Shown here: piece by piece, positions 1-5,171 of the stretch
How the letters are laid out: every line of letters begins with the position of its first letter
Numbering within the stretch: the first letter of the stretch is position 1
NCBI GenBank assembly: GCA_947070915.1
Contig: CAMTDY010000174.1
Location: 1 to 5,977 of the forward strand
DNA length: 5,977 nt
Direction of reading: 5' to 3'
Source of the DNA: an uncultured Roseburia sp.
GTDB taxonomy: Bacteria > Bacillota > Clostridia > Lachnospirales > Lachnospiraceae
Translations under genes and position numbers: made by a program
Notes under the pieces: generated by a model
What the model saw: the letters and a program-made list of their open reading frames with translations, nothing else
Database searches by the model: none
What the model was told of the DNA's origin: nothing

Positions 1-47
1 GAGATGTAGCTCCGTCTCGTGGGCTCGGAGATGTGTATAAGAGACAG
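1..47 (+). other. Illumina Nextera P7 adapter, index and mosaic end (artefact)
   Basis: This is not genomic DNA. Bases 1-5 (GAGAT) match the 3' end of the Illumina P7 primer. Bases 6-13 (GTAGCTCC) sit where the 8-base i7 index lies. Bases 14-28 match the Nextera read-2 primer part, and 29-47 are the 19-base Tn5 mosaic end AGATGTGTATAAGAGACAG. The order P7, index, read-2 sequence, mosaic end is exactly that of a Nextera library molecule, so this is untrimmed adapter at a contig end and not a Tn5 insertion in the organism. Real sequence should begin at base 48. Confidence 0.97.
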
Positions 48-66
48 AGTATAAAGAACGACTCAT

Positions 67-78
67 TATCAATTGATA
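67..78. repeat. 12-bp perfect palindrome upstream of the Fic gene
   Basis: TATCAATTGATA equals its own reverse complement and lies about 40 bases before the candidate Fic promoter. It could be a protein-binding site, but it is short and AT-rich, so chance is a fair explanation. Nothing else in the surrounding 48-120 stretch suggests a gene. Confidence 0.3.
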
Positions 79-119
79 CCCTGAGATTGAAAGGATATAT
101 AGAAAAAATAGATATTATG

Positions 120-147
120 TTGAGACATACTTATAACAGTATATGAT
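120..147 (+). promoter_or_regulatory. Candidate sigma-A promoter for the Fic gene
   Basis: TTGAGA at 120-125 matches the -35 consensus at five of six bases. TATGAT at 142-147 matches the -10 consensus at five of six, with a 16-base spacer. The predicted start of transcription is near 154, giving a leader of about 48 bases before the preferred start codon at 202. The region is AT-rich, so some chance matches are expected. Confidence 0.5.
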
Positions 148-184
148 AACTATACAAAAAATTCTAGTTTCATGATTCTTGGGA

Positions 185-194
185 TGGAGAAGAG
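185..194 (+). promoter_or_regulatory. Ribosome binding site that decides the Fic start
   Basis: The purine run GGAGAAGAGG ends 7 bases before the ATG at 202. The earlier in-frame ATGs at 172 and 184 have no comparable upstream site, so 202 is preferred. Confidence 0.6.
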
Positions 195-201
195 GTGCAA
201 T

Positions 202-936
202 ATGAGTAGTGATAAAGAATTATTAGAGTTTCTTTTAGAAAGATTCAAAATAGAAAGAGAAAAATTTGACAGATCTGGTGTGTATGCATATACACAGCGT
301 TTACTTGCTTATAACTCAAATAAGATTGAGGGAAGTACACTTACTGAGGAACAGACAGCTTCATTGTTTGACAATGGTACATTGCCAAAATCGGACGATT
401 ATTATAGAGCAAAAGATGTTGAGGAAATGAATGGTCATTTCCTGATGTTCAATAAAATGTTGGATACTTTGGATGAACCATTGACACAAGAACGGATAAA
501 GCAATTTCATTATGAGTTGAAATCTGGAGTGTTTGAGGACCGTGCCAATGGATATGCAATCGGTGATTATAAACATCGTCCTAATATGATTGGAATGTAT
601 CAAACAGTAAGACCAGAAAATGTTGTTCAGGAAATGTGTTTACTTATGGATTGGTATAGTAGCCAGAAAACAAGTATTTCTGTATTGGCTGAGTTCCATG
701 CTAGATACGAAAGTATTCATCCATTTCAGGATGGAAACGGTAGAACAGGCAGGCTGATACTTTTTAGAGAGTGTCTGAAGAATGGGATTGTGCCAATTGT
801 GATCGAAGATGCGAATAGAAATGAATATCTGGAAGCATTGAAGGGATATAGAGAAGAAAAGAGTTTGGACAAACTGATTGCGCTTTTTGAAAAGGAACAG
901 CAATTCTATTTGGAAAAGTGTAAATTTTTTATGTAG
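202..936 (+). CDS. Fic-domain protein (probable AMPylase, class II self-inhibited)
   Basis: Fic proteins usually transfer AMP from ATP to a hydroxyl side chain of a target protein; the target here cannot be read from sequence. Counting from ATG 202 (244 residues), the Fic core motif HPFQDGNGRTGR is at residues 173-184 and fits HPFx[D/E]GNGRxxR, with His173 as the catalytic base and intact phosphate-binding and Arg positions. The flap region GDYKHRPNMIG precedes it at about 121-131. Near the N-terminus, SNKIEG (residues 39-44) fits the [S/T]xxxE[G/N] inhibitory motif, whose Glu43 would contact the last Arg of the Fic motif. This places it in the class with an inhibitory helix in the same chain, and no separate antitoxin gene is adjacent. 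There is no signal peptide, membrane segment or obvious C-terminal DNA-binding domain. The reading frame can extend to ATG 172, but the ribosome site favours 202. It is AT-richer than the fab genes and sits beside mobile-element debris, so transfer is plausible. The family call is firm; the role is not. Confidence 0.93.
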   Translation: MSSDKELLEFLLERFKIEREKFDRSGVYAYTQRLLAYNSNKIEGSTLTEEQTASLFDNGTLPKSDDYYRAKDVEEMNGHFLMFNKMLDTLDEPLTQERIKQFHYELKSGVFEDRANGYAIGDYKHRPNMIGMYQTVRPENVVQEMCLLMDWYSSQKTSISVLAEFHARYESIHPFQDGNGRTGRLILFRECLKNGIVPIVIEDANRNEYLEALKGYREEKSLDKLIALFEKEQQFYLEKCKFFM

Positions 937-970
937 GATATGAATGTTCAGATTTAAGGAAATATAATAT

Positions 971-1213
971 ATGAAGGTGGACCAAATAGCTATTGCTATA
1001 AAAAACGCAATTGAAAAAAGGTGTTTTTTACCAGCTTTGGCACTATCTTTAGTTATACCTGATATTTGTGCTCAATATGACTATCCTGAGATCTACAACA
1101 AAAAAAGTGAGTATAATGGACATAAAGGACAAGGAGCGCCTGGATTGCCAGCAGATCGGTGCCATTTTCGTAAAAGTGTGTGCCTAGGGCATGCCGGAAG
1201 GAATGACAGGTAA
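971..1213 (+). pseudogene. Broken small hypothetical gene, 5' part plus foreign 3' tail
   Basis: An AAGGA site at 956-960 lies 10 bases before ATG 971, so the start looks genuine. About the first 45 residues (MKVDQIAIAIKNAIEKR, then LPALALSLVIPDIC and a YPE-containing stretch) have protein-like composition. They resemble the N-terminal part of small uncharacterised clostridial proteins with an ALALxLxxPDIC core; this is recognition from memory and moderate only. After roughly residue 48 (about 1115) the frame continues through DNA that reads as a tyrosine recombinase on the other strand, so the tail from GHKGQG to the stop is probably not native. I read it as the truncated 5' end of a gene cut by insertion or deletion, now ending in a chance frame. 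Whether the 80-residue chimera is made is unknown. No function is assigned. Confidence 0.5.
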
Positions 1214-1283
1214 TACGTTTTGGCCATCCGAGTCTGTCCTCATGTTCATGGATATGCCAGACAAATTGAAAAGGAATAGTCAT
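1116..1283 (-). pseudogene. Tyrosine recombinase (integrase) C-terminal fragment
   Basis: Read on the minus strand, codons from about 1230 down to 1131 give RLGWPKRITCHSFRHALGTH followed by FYENGTDLLAIQALL. This matches the catalytic block of tyrosine recombinases and phage or transposon integrases, with the HxxR motif as His at 1203-1205 and Arg at 1194-1196, then the Gly-Thr-Asp-Leu-Leu-x-Ile-x-x-Leu-Leu helix. The usual Gly-His after LL is missing. The chain jumps to LYVHYTH, which recalls the IYVHL segment that normally holds the nucleophilic Tyr, so about ten residues appear deleted. Upstream the frame is closed by a stop at 1296-1298 (minus-strand TGA), and the N-terminal core is absent. 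It is therefore an inactive remnant of a roughly 300-residue protein. It overlaps the tail of the broken gene on the plus strand and marks a former mobile-element boundary. Confidence 0.62.
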
Positions 1284-1296
1284 ATTATGATGGAGT

Positions 1297-1402
1297 CATA
1301 CAGTTGCTTACCCAATGATTGATGTGATCCAGCGATTATGAAAAACGGAAGACAGGTCCTGGCAGCGGGCTTTTTTTCTTGGAAAAATCCGGCTGTGGCG
1401 GG
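1297..1402. other. Gene-free spacer before the fab promoter
   Basis: No coding frame, RNA gene or convincing terminator is seen here. A T-run at 1371-1378 follows a GC-rich stretch but lacks a paired stem. The left arm of a 12-bp inverted repeat lies at 1354-1365. This completes the account of the 937-1549 interval, which otherwise holds the broken small gene, the integrase scrap, the acpP promoter and its leader. Confidence 0.6.
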
Positions 1403-1431
1403 TTGACAAACAACATAAGATACTGTAAAAT
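1403..1431 (+). promoter_or_regulatory. Sigma-A promoter of the acpP-fab operon
   Basis: TTGACA at 1403-1408 is a perfect -35 box. A 17-base spacer follows, then TAAAAT at 1426-1431, five of six matches to the -10 consensus. Transcription should start near 1438, giving a leader of about 112 bases before acpP. This is the best promoter in the window and the only strong one before the fab genes, so it probably drives acpP and, by read-through, the genes after it. Confidence 0.82.
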
Positions 1432-1440
1432 ACTGAATAA

Positions 1441-1463
1441 CTCAAATAGTTGAGGGAATTTGA
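1441..1463. promoter_or_regulatory. Candidate operator at the fab transcription start
   Basis: CTCAA-ATAG-TTGAG (1441-1454) is a perfect 5-bp-arm inverted repeat just after the predicted start site. A second overlapping pair is TCAAAT (1442-1447) with ATTTGA (1458-1463). A repressor bound here would block initiation or clearance. Fatty acid operons of Firmicutes are often controlled by FapR or the MarR-type FabT, whose sites contain TTTGA/TCAAA-like half-sites. The order of half-sites here differs from the streptococcal FabT box, so I do not name the regulator. Confidence 0.5.
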
Positions 1464-1535
1464 AAATAATATTTAGTCTGCCAGGACCTACATAATGCCG
1501 AGAAAGCTGGTTCATGGATCTGGCGGGCTGGGAAA

Positions 1536-1541
1536 AAGGAG
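1536..1541 (+). promoter_or_regulatory. Ribosome binding site that decides the acpP start
   Basis: AAGGAG is followed by 8 bases and ATG 1550. The frame is open further upstream to an ATG at 1514, but the 12 extra residues do not resemble any ACP N-terminus and that ATG has no such site. MLEKMQEL from 1550 is the normal ACP beginning. Confidence 0.8.
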
Positions 1542-1549
1542 AAATAATC

Positions 1550-1780
1550 ATGTTAGAAAAAATGCAGGAACTTATCGCAGACCAGTTGAGCGTGGATGCA
1601 GACAGCATCACTGAGGCTTCTTCTTTCAAAGACGATTTGGGAGCAGATTCTCTGGATCTTTATGAATTGATCATGGCTCTTGAAGAAGAGTATGATGTTG
1701 AGATCCCTACAGATGATCTTGAAAGCATCAATACTGTAGGTGATGTAATTAATTTCTTAAAGGAGAAGGGTGTAGAATAA
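1550..1780 (+). CDS. acpP: Acyl carrier protein
   Basis: This small acidic cytosolic protein carries the growing fatty acyl chain as a thioester on 4'-phosphopantetheine. The 76 residues are close to the usual 75-80. The prosthetic group site is Ser34 in the GADSLDLYEL motif (residues 31-40), the classic DSL signature at the start of helix 2. The acidic helix 2 (LYELIMALEEEYDVEIPTDD) that docks FabD, FabG, FabF and FabZ follows directly, and VGDVINFLKEKGVE forms the last helix. It is the first gene after the strong promoter and is separated from fabD by a long structured spacer. A weak hairpin overlaps its stop codon. This fits a gene that must be made in excess over the enzymes it serves. 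A holo-ACP synthase gene is not in the window. Confidence 0.97.
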   Translation: MLEKMQELIADQLSVDADSITEASSFKDDLGADSLDLYELIMALEEEYDVEIPTDDLESINTVGDVINFLKEKGVE

Positions 1781-1794
1781 TCGCTACATCTTTT
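1766..1794 (+). terminator. Weak terminator-like hairpin across the acpP stop
   Basis: AAGGGTGTAG (1766-1775) pairs with CTACATCTTT (1784-1793) through ten pairs, two or more of them G-U, around an 8-base loop that begins just before the TAA stop codon. Only four T residues follow (1791-1794), some of them inside the stem. It may end part of the transcripts after acpP, but it is too weak to call a full terminator. Confidence 0.35.
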
Positions 1795-1802
1795 GTCCGA
1801 TC

Positions 1803-1969
1803 CACCCGTTTGAGCGAGCTGGGACGGGTGTGGCGGGCTGCTTGCATCTTAATGTGATTTACAAAATGTGAGAAATGGTGTGGTTGTTGATAAATTTTTA
1901 TCGGCAGCCACCATTTCAAAATATGGGGATTTTGTAACACCATCAGCCAAAGGAGCGCTGCATGGTGTT
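1803..1969 (+). other. Structured spacer between acpP and fabD (candidate cis RNA)
   Basis: The 252 bases between acpP and fabD hold no supported gene but several inverted repeats. Hairpin A is CACCCGT (1803-1809) with ACGGGTG (1824-1830). Hairpin B is GAAATGGTG (1872-1880) with CACCATTTC (1909-1917), continued inward by 11 more pairs (1883-1893 with 1898-1908, including G-U pairs) to a 4-base loop. It is extended outward, after an internal loop, by TTACAAAAT (1859-1867) with ATTTTGTAA (1929-1937). Hairpin C is AACACCAT plus CAGC (1936-1947) with GCTG plus ATGGTGTT (1957-1969, one bulged C). No T-run follows any of them, so none is a simple terminator. From about 1970 to the fabD ribosome site the DNA is AT-rich. 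It could be a regulatory leader for fabD, an RNA processing or stability element separating acpP from the rest, or a small palindromic repeat element. No known RNA family is recognised. Confidence 0.55.
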
Positions 1970-2032
1970 GATGCTTATTAGCGCCATAGAGTAACAAATA
2001 AGAGATAAAAAATGGTTTTATGGAGGTAAGTT

Positions 2033-2965
2033 ATGAGTAAGATTGCATTCGTATTTCCCGGACAGGGTGCACAAAAGGTAGGAATGGGAAAAGAATTTTA
2101 TGAATATTCTCCGATTGCAAAAGAAATATTTGATCAGGCAGGGGAAGCGGTGGGACTGGATCTGAAAGCCCTCTGTTTTGAGGAAAATGATGATATTAAT
2201 ATAACAGAGTTCACTCAGGTGGCGCTACTGACTACCAGTGTGGCGATCATGGAAGTTCTGAGAGACAAAGGTCTCAAGCCGGATGTGGCAGCGGGGCTTA
2301 GTCTCGGTGAGTACTGTGCCCTCGTGGCGGCGGATTCCATGAATTATATTGATGCGGCAAAAGCTGTCCGCAAACGCGGTATCTATATGCAGGAAGAAGT
2401 TCCTGCCGGTGTGGGCGGCATGGCTGCGGTTATGGGACTGGATGCGCTGCAGATCGAGAAAGCCATCGAGGGCATTGACCAGGTTCAGGTGGCAAATTAT
2501 AATTGCCCGGGGCAGATCGTTATTTCCGGAAAGAAAGAAGCGGTGGAAGCCGGTGCTGCCAAATGTAAGGAAGCCGGCGCTAAGAGAACGGTTATGCTCA
2601 ATGTCAGCGGACCGTTCCACTCAGATCTTCTGAAAGGGGCAGGTACTAAGCTGGAGGCTGTTCTGAATGAGATCGAGATTGGCGCACCGAAGATCCCATA
2701 CGTGGCAAATGTGACAGCGGATTATGTGACGGAGCAGGCGGATATCCAGCCTCTGCTGGTAAAACAGGTGTCCTCATCTGTGCGCTGGCAGCAGTCGGTA
2801 GAGACCATGTCGGCAGACGGTGTGGATACATTTATTGAGATCGGGCCGGGACGTACCCTGGCGGGCTTTAATAAAAAGATCGGGAAAGCCATCGGCAAAG
2901 AACTGACTACATATAGTGTGGGAACGATCGCAGAGATGGATGCACTGCTTGAGGCTCTGGCATAA
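2033..2965 (+). CDS. fabD: Malonyl-CoA:ACP transacylase
   Basis: FabD moves malonate from CoA to the phosphopantetheine arm of ACP, supplying the extender unit for FabF; it is cytosolic. The 310 residues match the family length. FPGQGAQ at 8-14 forms the N-terminal oxyanion loop with Gln11. GLSLGEY at 88-94 holds the nucleophile Ser90 in a GxSxG elbow, with Leu where Escherichia coli has His. Arg115 in RKRG is in the place of the Arg that binds the malonyl carboxylate. His196 in GPFHS is the catalytic base. GQIVISG (160-166) and EIGPGRTLAGF (269-279) are further family blocks. GGAGG at 2022-2026 lies 6 bases before the ATG. It follows the long structured spacer and precedes fabG by 39 bases. 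In many clostridial clusters fabK sits just before fabD; here it is absent. Confidence 0.97.
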   Translation: MSKIAFVFPGQGAQKVGMGKEFYEYSPIAKEIFDQAGEAVGLDLKALCFEENDDINITEFTQVALLTTSVAIMEVLRDKGLKPDVAAGLSLGEYCALVAADSMNYIDAAKAVRKRGIYMQEEVPAGVGGMAAVMGLDALQIEKAIEGIDQVQVANYNCPGQIVISGKKEAVEAGAAKCKEAGAKRTVMLNVSGPFHSDLLKGAGTKLEAVLNEIEIGAPKIPYVANVTADYVTEQADIQPLLVKQVSSSVRWQQSVETMSADGVDTFIEIGPGRTLAGFNKKIGKAIGKELTTYSVGTIAEMDALLEALA

Positions 2966-3004
2966 ATGGATGGCTAAGGGTAGCAGTGAAGAAATGGAGG
3001 AAAT

Positions 3005-3748
3005 ATGTTATTAGAAGATAAGATTGCAGTAGTGACCGGGGCGGGGAGAGGCATCGGCAGAGGCATTGCCCTGGCTCTGGCCAGAGAAGGAGCCATGGTG
3101 GTTGTTAATTACAACGGCTCGGCGGACCGTGCCGCAGAGGTGGTGGATACCATCACGGCGGCCGGAGGAAAAGCGGTGTCGATCCAGTGTAACGTCAGTG
3201 ATTTCGAGGCGGCGAAGGAGTTCTATGCCGGCATCGTCAAAGAGTATGGCAGAATTGACATTCTTGTAAACAATGCAGGAATTACTAAAGATAATCTGAT
3301 CATGAAAATGTCAGAACAGGAGTTCCAGAGTGTGATTCAGACCAATCTGGCGGGAACGTTCCACGGTGTTAAATTTGTAACCCGCCCGATGATGAAGCAG
3401 AGAAGCGGGCGGATCATAAATATTGCTTCTGTCTCCGGCGTGACAGGAAATATGGGACAGGCAAATTATTCGGCGTCGAAAGCTGGGGTGATCGGTCTGA
3501 CCAAGGCGACAGCGAAGGAGCTGGCTTCGAGAAATATCACGGTAAATGCAGTTGCACCGGGATTTGTGGATACGGAAATGACAGAGGTATTGTCAGATTC
3601 GGTGAAGGAGGCAGCGGTAGCCACCATTCCTCTTGGAAAGTTTGGACAGGTAGAAGATATTGCAGAGGCAGTGGTATTTCTTGCTTCGGATAAGGCAAAA
3701 TACATAACCGGCCAGGTACTTTGTGTAGATGGCGGTATTGCGATGTGA
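3005..3748 (+). CDS. fabG: 3-oxoacyl-ACP reductase
   Basis: FabG is the NADPH-dependent short-chain dehydrogenase that reduces 3-ketoacyl-ACP to 3-hydroxyacyl-ACP, the first reduction of each elongation cycle. The 247 residues are standard length. The cofactor-binding TGAGRGIG loop is at 11-18, NNAG at 89-92, and the catalytic tetrad is Asn114, Ser142, Tyr155 and Lys159 (YSASK). The C-terminal PGFVDTEM (185-192) and ITGQVLCVDGG (234-244) blocks are typical of FabG itself, not of general dehydrogenases, and the position between fabD and fabF settles the assignment. GGAGG at 2996-3000 is only 4 bases from ATG 3005, a slightly tight spacing. It follows fabD by 39 bases and precedes fabF by 38 bases, so the three are surely cotranscribed. 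Confidence 0.97.
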   Translation: MLLEDKIAVVTGAGRGIGRGIALALAREGAMVVVNYNGSADRAAEVVDTITAAGGKAVSIQCNVSDFEAAKEFYAGIVKEYGRIDILVNNAGITKDNLIMKMSEQEFQSVIQTNLAGTFHGVKFVTRPMMKQRSGRIINIASVSGVTGNMGQANYSASKAGVIGLTKATAKELASRNITVNAVAPGFVDTEMTEVLSDSVKEAAVATIPLGKFGQVEDIAEAVVFLASDKAKYITGQVLCVDGGIAM

Positions 3749-3770
3749 AAAGATGGAAGCATAATGATTT

Positions 3771-3776
3771 AGGAGG
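3771..3776 (+). promoter_or_regulatory. Ribosome binding site that decides the fabF start
   Basis: AGGAGG is followed by 10 bases and ATG 3787. The frame also extends to a TTG at 3721 inside fabG, but those 22 extra residues do not resemble FabF, so the internal ATG is the start. Confidence 0.85.
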
Positions 3777-3786
3777 ATTTAATTCA

Positions 3787-5025
3787 ATGAGCAGACGAGT
3801 AGTCATAACTGGAATGGGAGCGATCACACCGATTGGAAATACAGTCGATGAGTTCTGGGACAATGTAAAGAAGGGCGTGGTAGGCATCGGTCCGATAACT
3901 CAGATCGACACCACCGATTATAAGGCAAAACTGGCAGCTGAGGTAAAGGACTTTGACCCTAAGGAATATATGGATCCCAAATCAGCGAGACGTATGGAGC
4001 GCTTTGCCCAGTTTGCAGTGGCAGCGGCAAAACAGGCTCTGGAAGACAGCGGGCTGGATATGGAAAAAGAAGATCCTTTTCTGGTTGGAACCAGTGTGGG
4101 CTGCGGGATCGGAAGTCTCCAGTGTACCCAGAGAGAGTATAAGAAGTTGTTGGACAAAGGGCCAAACAGGGTATCTCCGCTGATGATCCCGATGCTGATC
4201 TCCAACATTGCCGCAGGAAATGTTGCGATCCAGTTTGGTTTAAAAGGAAAGAATATCAATATCGTGACAGCCTGCGCCACAGGAACTCATTGTATCGGTG
4301 AAGGATTCCGTTCGATCCAGTACGGTGAGGCGGATGTGATGGTTGCCGGAGGTTCTGAGGCGGCGATCACGGAGCTTGGGGTTGCTGGATTTACCAGTAT
4401 GACAGCCCTGTCCCTTTCGACAGATCCAGCAAAGGCATCGATTCCTTTTGATGTGGACCGCAGCGGCTTTGTGATGGGAGAAGGAGCCGGCATCGTTGTT
4501 CTGGAGGAACTGGAACATGCGAAAAAGCGCGGCGCTAAGATTTATGCAGAGGTGACTGGATATGGCGCCACCAATGACGCCTATCATATTACTTCCCCGG
4601 CGGAAGATGGAAGCGGTGCGGCGAAGGCCATGGAATTTGCCATCAAAGACGCAGGGATCAAGCCGGAAGATGTGGACTATATCAATGCTCATGGAACCAG
4701 CACCCATATGAACGATCTCTTTGAGACAAGAGCGATCAAGCTGGCTATGGGTGAGGCGGCTTATCAGTGTAAAGTCAGCTCCACCAAATCCATGGTAGGC
4801 CATCTTTTGGGTGCGGCAGGCGGCGTCGAGACCATTGCCTGCGTGAAATCCATCATGGAAAATTATGTACATGTGAATGCAGGGCTGGTTAACCAGGATC
4901 CGGAATGTGATCTGGACTGTGTGAAGGGAGAAGGCATCGAGACAGAGGTGAAGATTGCGATGTCCAATTCCCTCGGTTTTGGCGGTCATAATGCGACACT
5001 TATTTTCAAAGCTTATGAAGATTAA
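3787..5025 (+). CDS. fabF: 3-oxoacyl-ACP synthase II
   Basis: FabF is the elongating condensing enzyme: it takes the acyl chain from acyl-ACP onto its Cys, then joins it to malonyl-ACP with loss of CO2. The 412 residues equal the usual length. The thiolase-fold triad is complete: Cys163 in the TACATGTH motif, His302 in the AHGTSTHMND block, and His339 in the KSMVGHLLGAAGG block. Lys334 also sits in the conserved place. The N-terminal RVVITGMGAITPIGN and C-terminal NSLGFGGHNATLIF are FabF signatures. The triad separates it from FabH (Cys-His-Asn), and the context and motifs favour FabF over FabB. It starts 38 bases after fabG. A terminator-like hairpin lies 50 to 75 bases after its stop, which may reduce transcription into fabZ. 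Confidence 0.97.
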   Translation: MSRRVVITGMGAITPIGNTVDEFWDNVKKGVVGIGPITQIDTTDYKAKLAAEVKDFDPKEYMDPKSARRMERFAQFAVAAAKQALEDSGLDMEKEDPFLVGTSVGCGIGSLQCTQREYKKLLDKGPNRVSPLMIPMLISNIAAGNVAIQFGLKGKNINIVTACATGTHCIGEGFRSIQYGEADVMVAGGSEAAITELGVAGFTSMTALSLSTDPAKASIPFDVDRSGFVMGEGAGIVVLEELEHAKKRGAKIYAEVTGYGATNDAYHITSPAEDGSGAAKAMEFAIKDAGIKPEDVDYINAHGTSTHMNDLFETRAIKLAMGEAAYQCKVSSTKSMVGHLLGAAGGVETIACVKSIMENYVHVNAGLVNQDPECDLDCVKGEGIETEVKIAMSNSLGFGGHNATLIFKAYED

Positions 5026-5078
5026 CTCTTTATAAAATAATATTTTGCCCGGTGGCAACATTGGGCGGAAGAAAAGGG

Positions 5079-5105
5079 AAGAGGCACGTTTTGTGCCTTT
5101 TGCCA
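5079..5105 (+). terminator. Terminator-like hairpin between fabF and fabZ
   Basis: AAGAGGCAC (5079-5087) pairs with GTGCCTTTT (5093-5101) through nine pairs, one of them G-U, around the 5-base loop GTTTT. Four T follow the GC core, then GCCATTTTG, so the T-tract is interrupted and termination is probably partial. The AT-rich 5111-5158 stretch between it and fabZ has several -10-like hexamers (for example TATGAT at 5146-5151), but no well-spaced -35 box that I would call a promoter. Confidence 0.55.
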
Positions 5106-5159
5106 TTTTGTGACAGTTATATATTACTTGTATTTGATAAAAAATTATGATATATATTG

Positions 5160-5166
5160 AAGGAGG
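5160..5166 (+). promoter_or_regulatory. Ribosome binding site that decides the fabZ start
   Basis: AAGGAGG lies 5 bases before ATG 5172. The frame is open to a TTG at 5157, but that codon adjoins this site and cannot be served by it, so translation starts at 5172. Confidence 0.9.
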
Positions 5167-5171
5167 CAGAC

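Larger units (their letters stand above)
1354..1489. repeat. 12-bp perfect inverted repeat bracketing the acpP promoter
   Basis: AGGTCCTGGCAG at 1354-1365 is the exact reverse complement of CTGCCAGGACCT at 1478-1489. Pairing stops abruptly on both sides of each arm. The 112 bases between the arms contain the acpP promoter and the candidate operator. The left arm lies upstream of the predicted transcription start, so the pair can only fold as RNA in a transcript reading in from further left. It may instead be paired DNA-binding sites, ends of a tiny element, or chance. Confidence 0.5.

Noticed and set aside
29..47. Tn5 mosaic end as evidence of a Tn5-like transposon
   Set aside because: It is preceded by the Nextera read-2 sequence, an index-length spacer and the P7 tail, so it is library adapter.
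1371..1380. T-run after a GC-rich stretch as a rho-independent terminator
   Set aside because: I could not find a paired stem directly upstream; GGCAGCGGGC has no complement nearby.
1521..1840. Direct repeat TGGCGGGCTG at 1521-1530 and 1831-1840, with a near copy at 1396-1405
   Set aside because: The repeats are short, GC-rich and unevenly spaced with no flanking similarity, so chance is likely.
1868..1981. 37-codon GTG-start frame in the acpP-fabD spacer
   Set aside because: There is no ribosome site before the GTG and the product is not recognised (not FabK-like). The stretch is better explained by its long inverted repeats.
2225..2620. 131-codon minus-strand frame opposite fabD
   Set aside because: It is a shadow of fabD; its composition is not that of a known protein.
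5045..5068. Second hairpin GCCC/GGGC just after fabF
   Set aside because: It has only four strong pairs and a long loop, too weak to list beside the 5079-5101 stem.
4240..5106. 288-codon frame on the minus strand opposite fabF
   Set aside because: It is a shadow of the well-supported fabF frame, with no ribosome site and no recognisable domain.
5100..5158. Promoter directly before fabZ
   Set aside because: Several -10-like hexamers exist in the AT-rich stretch, but none has a good -35 box at 16-18 bases.
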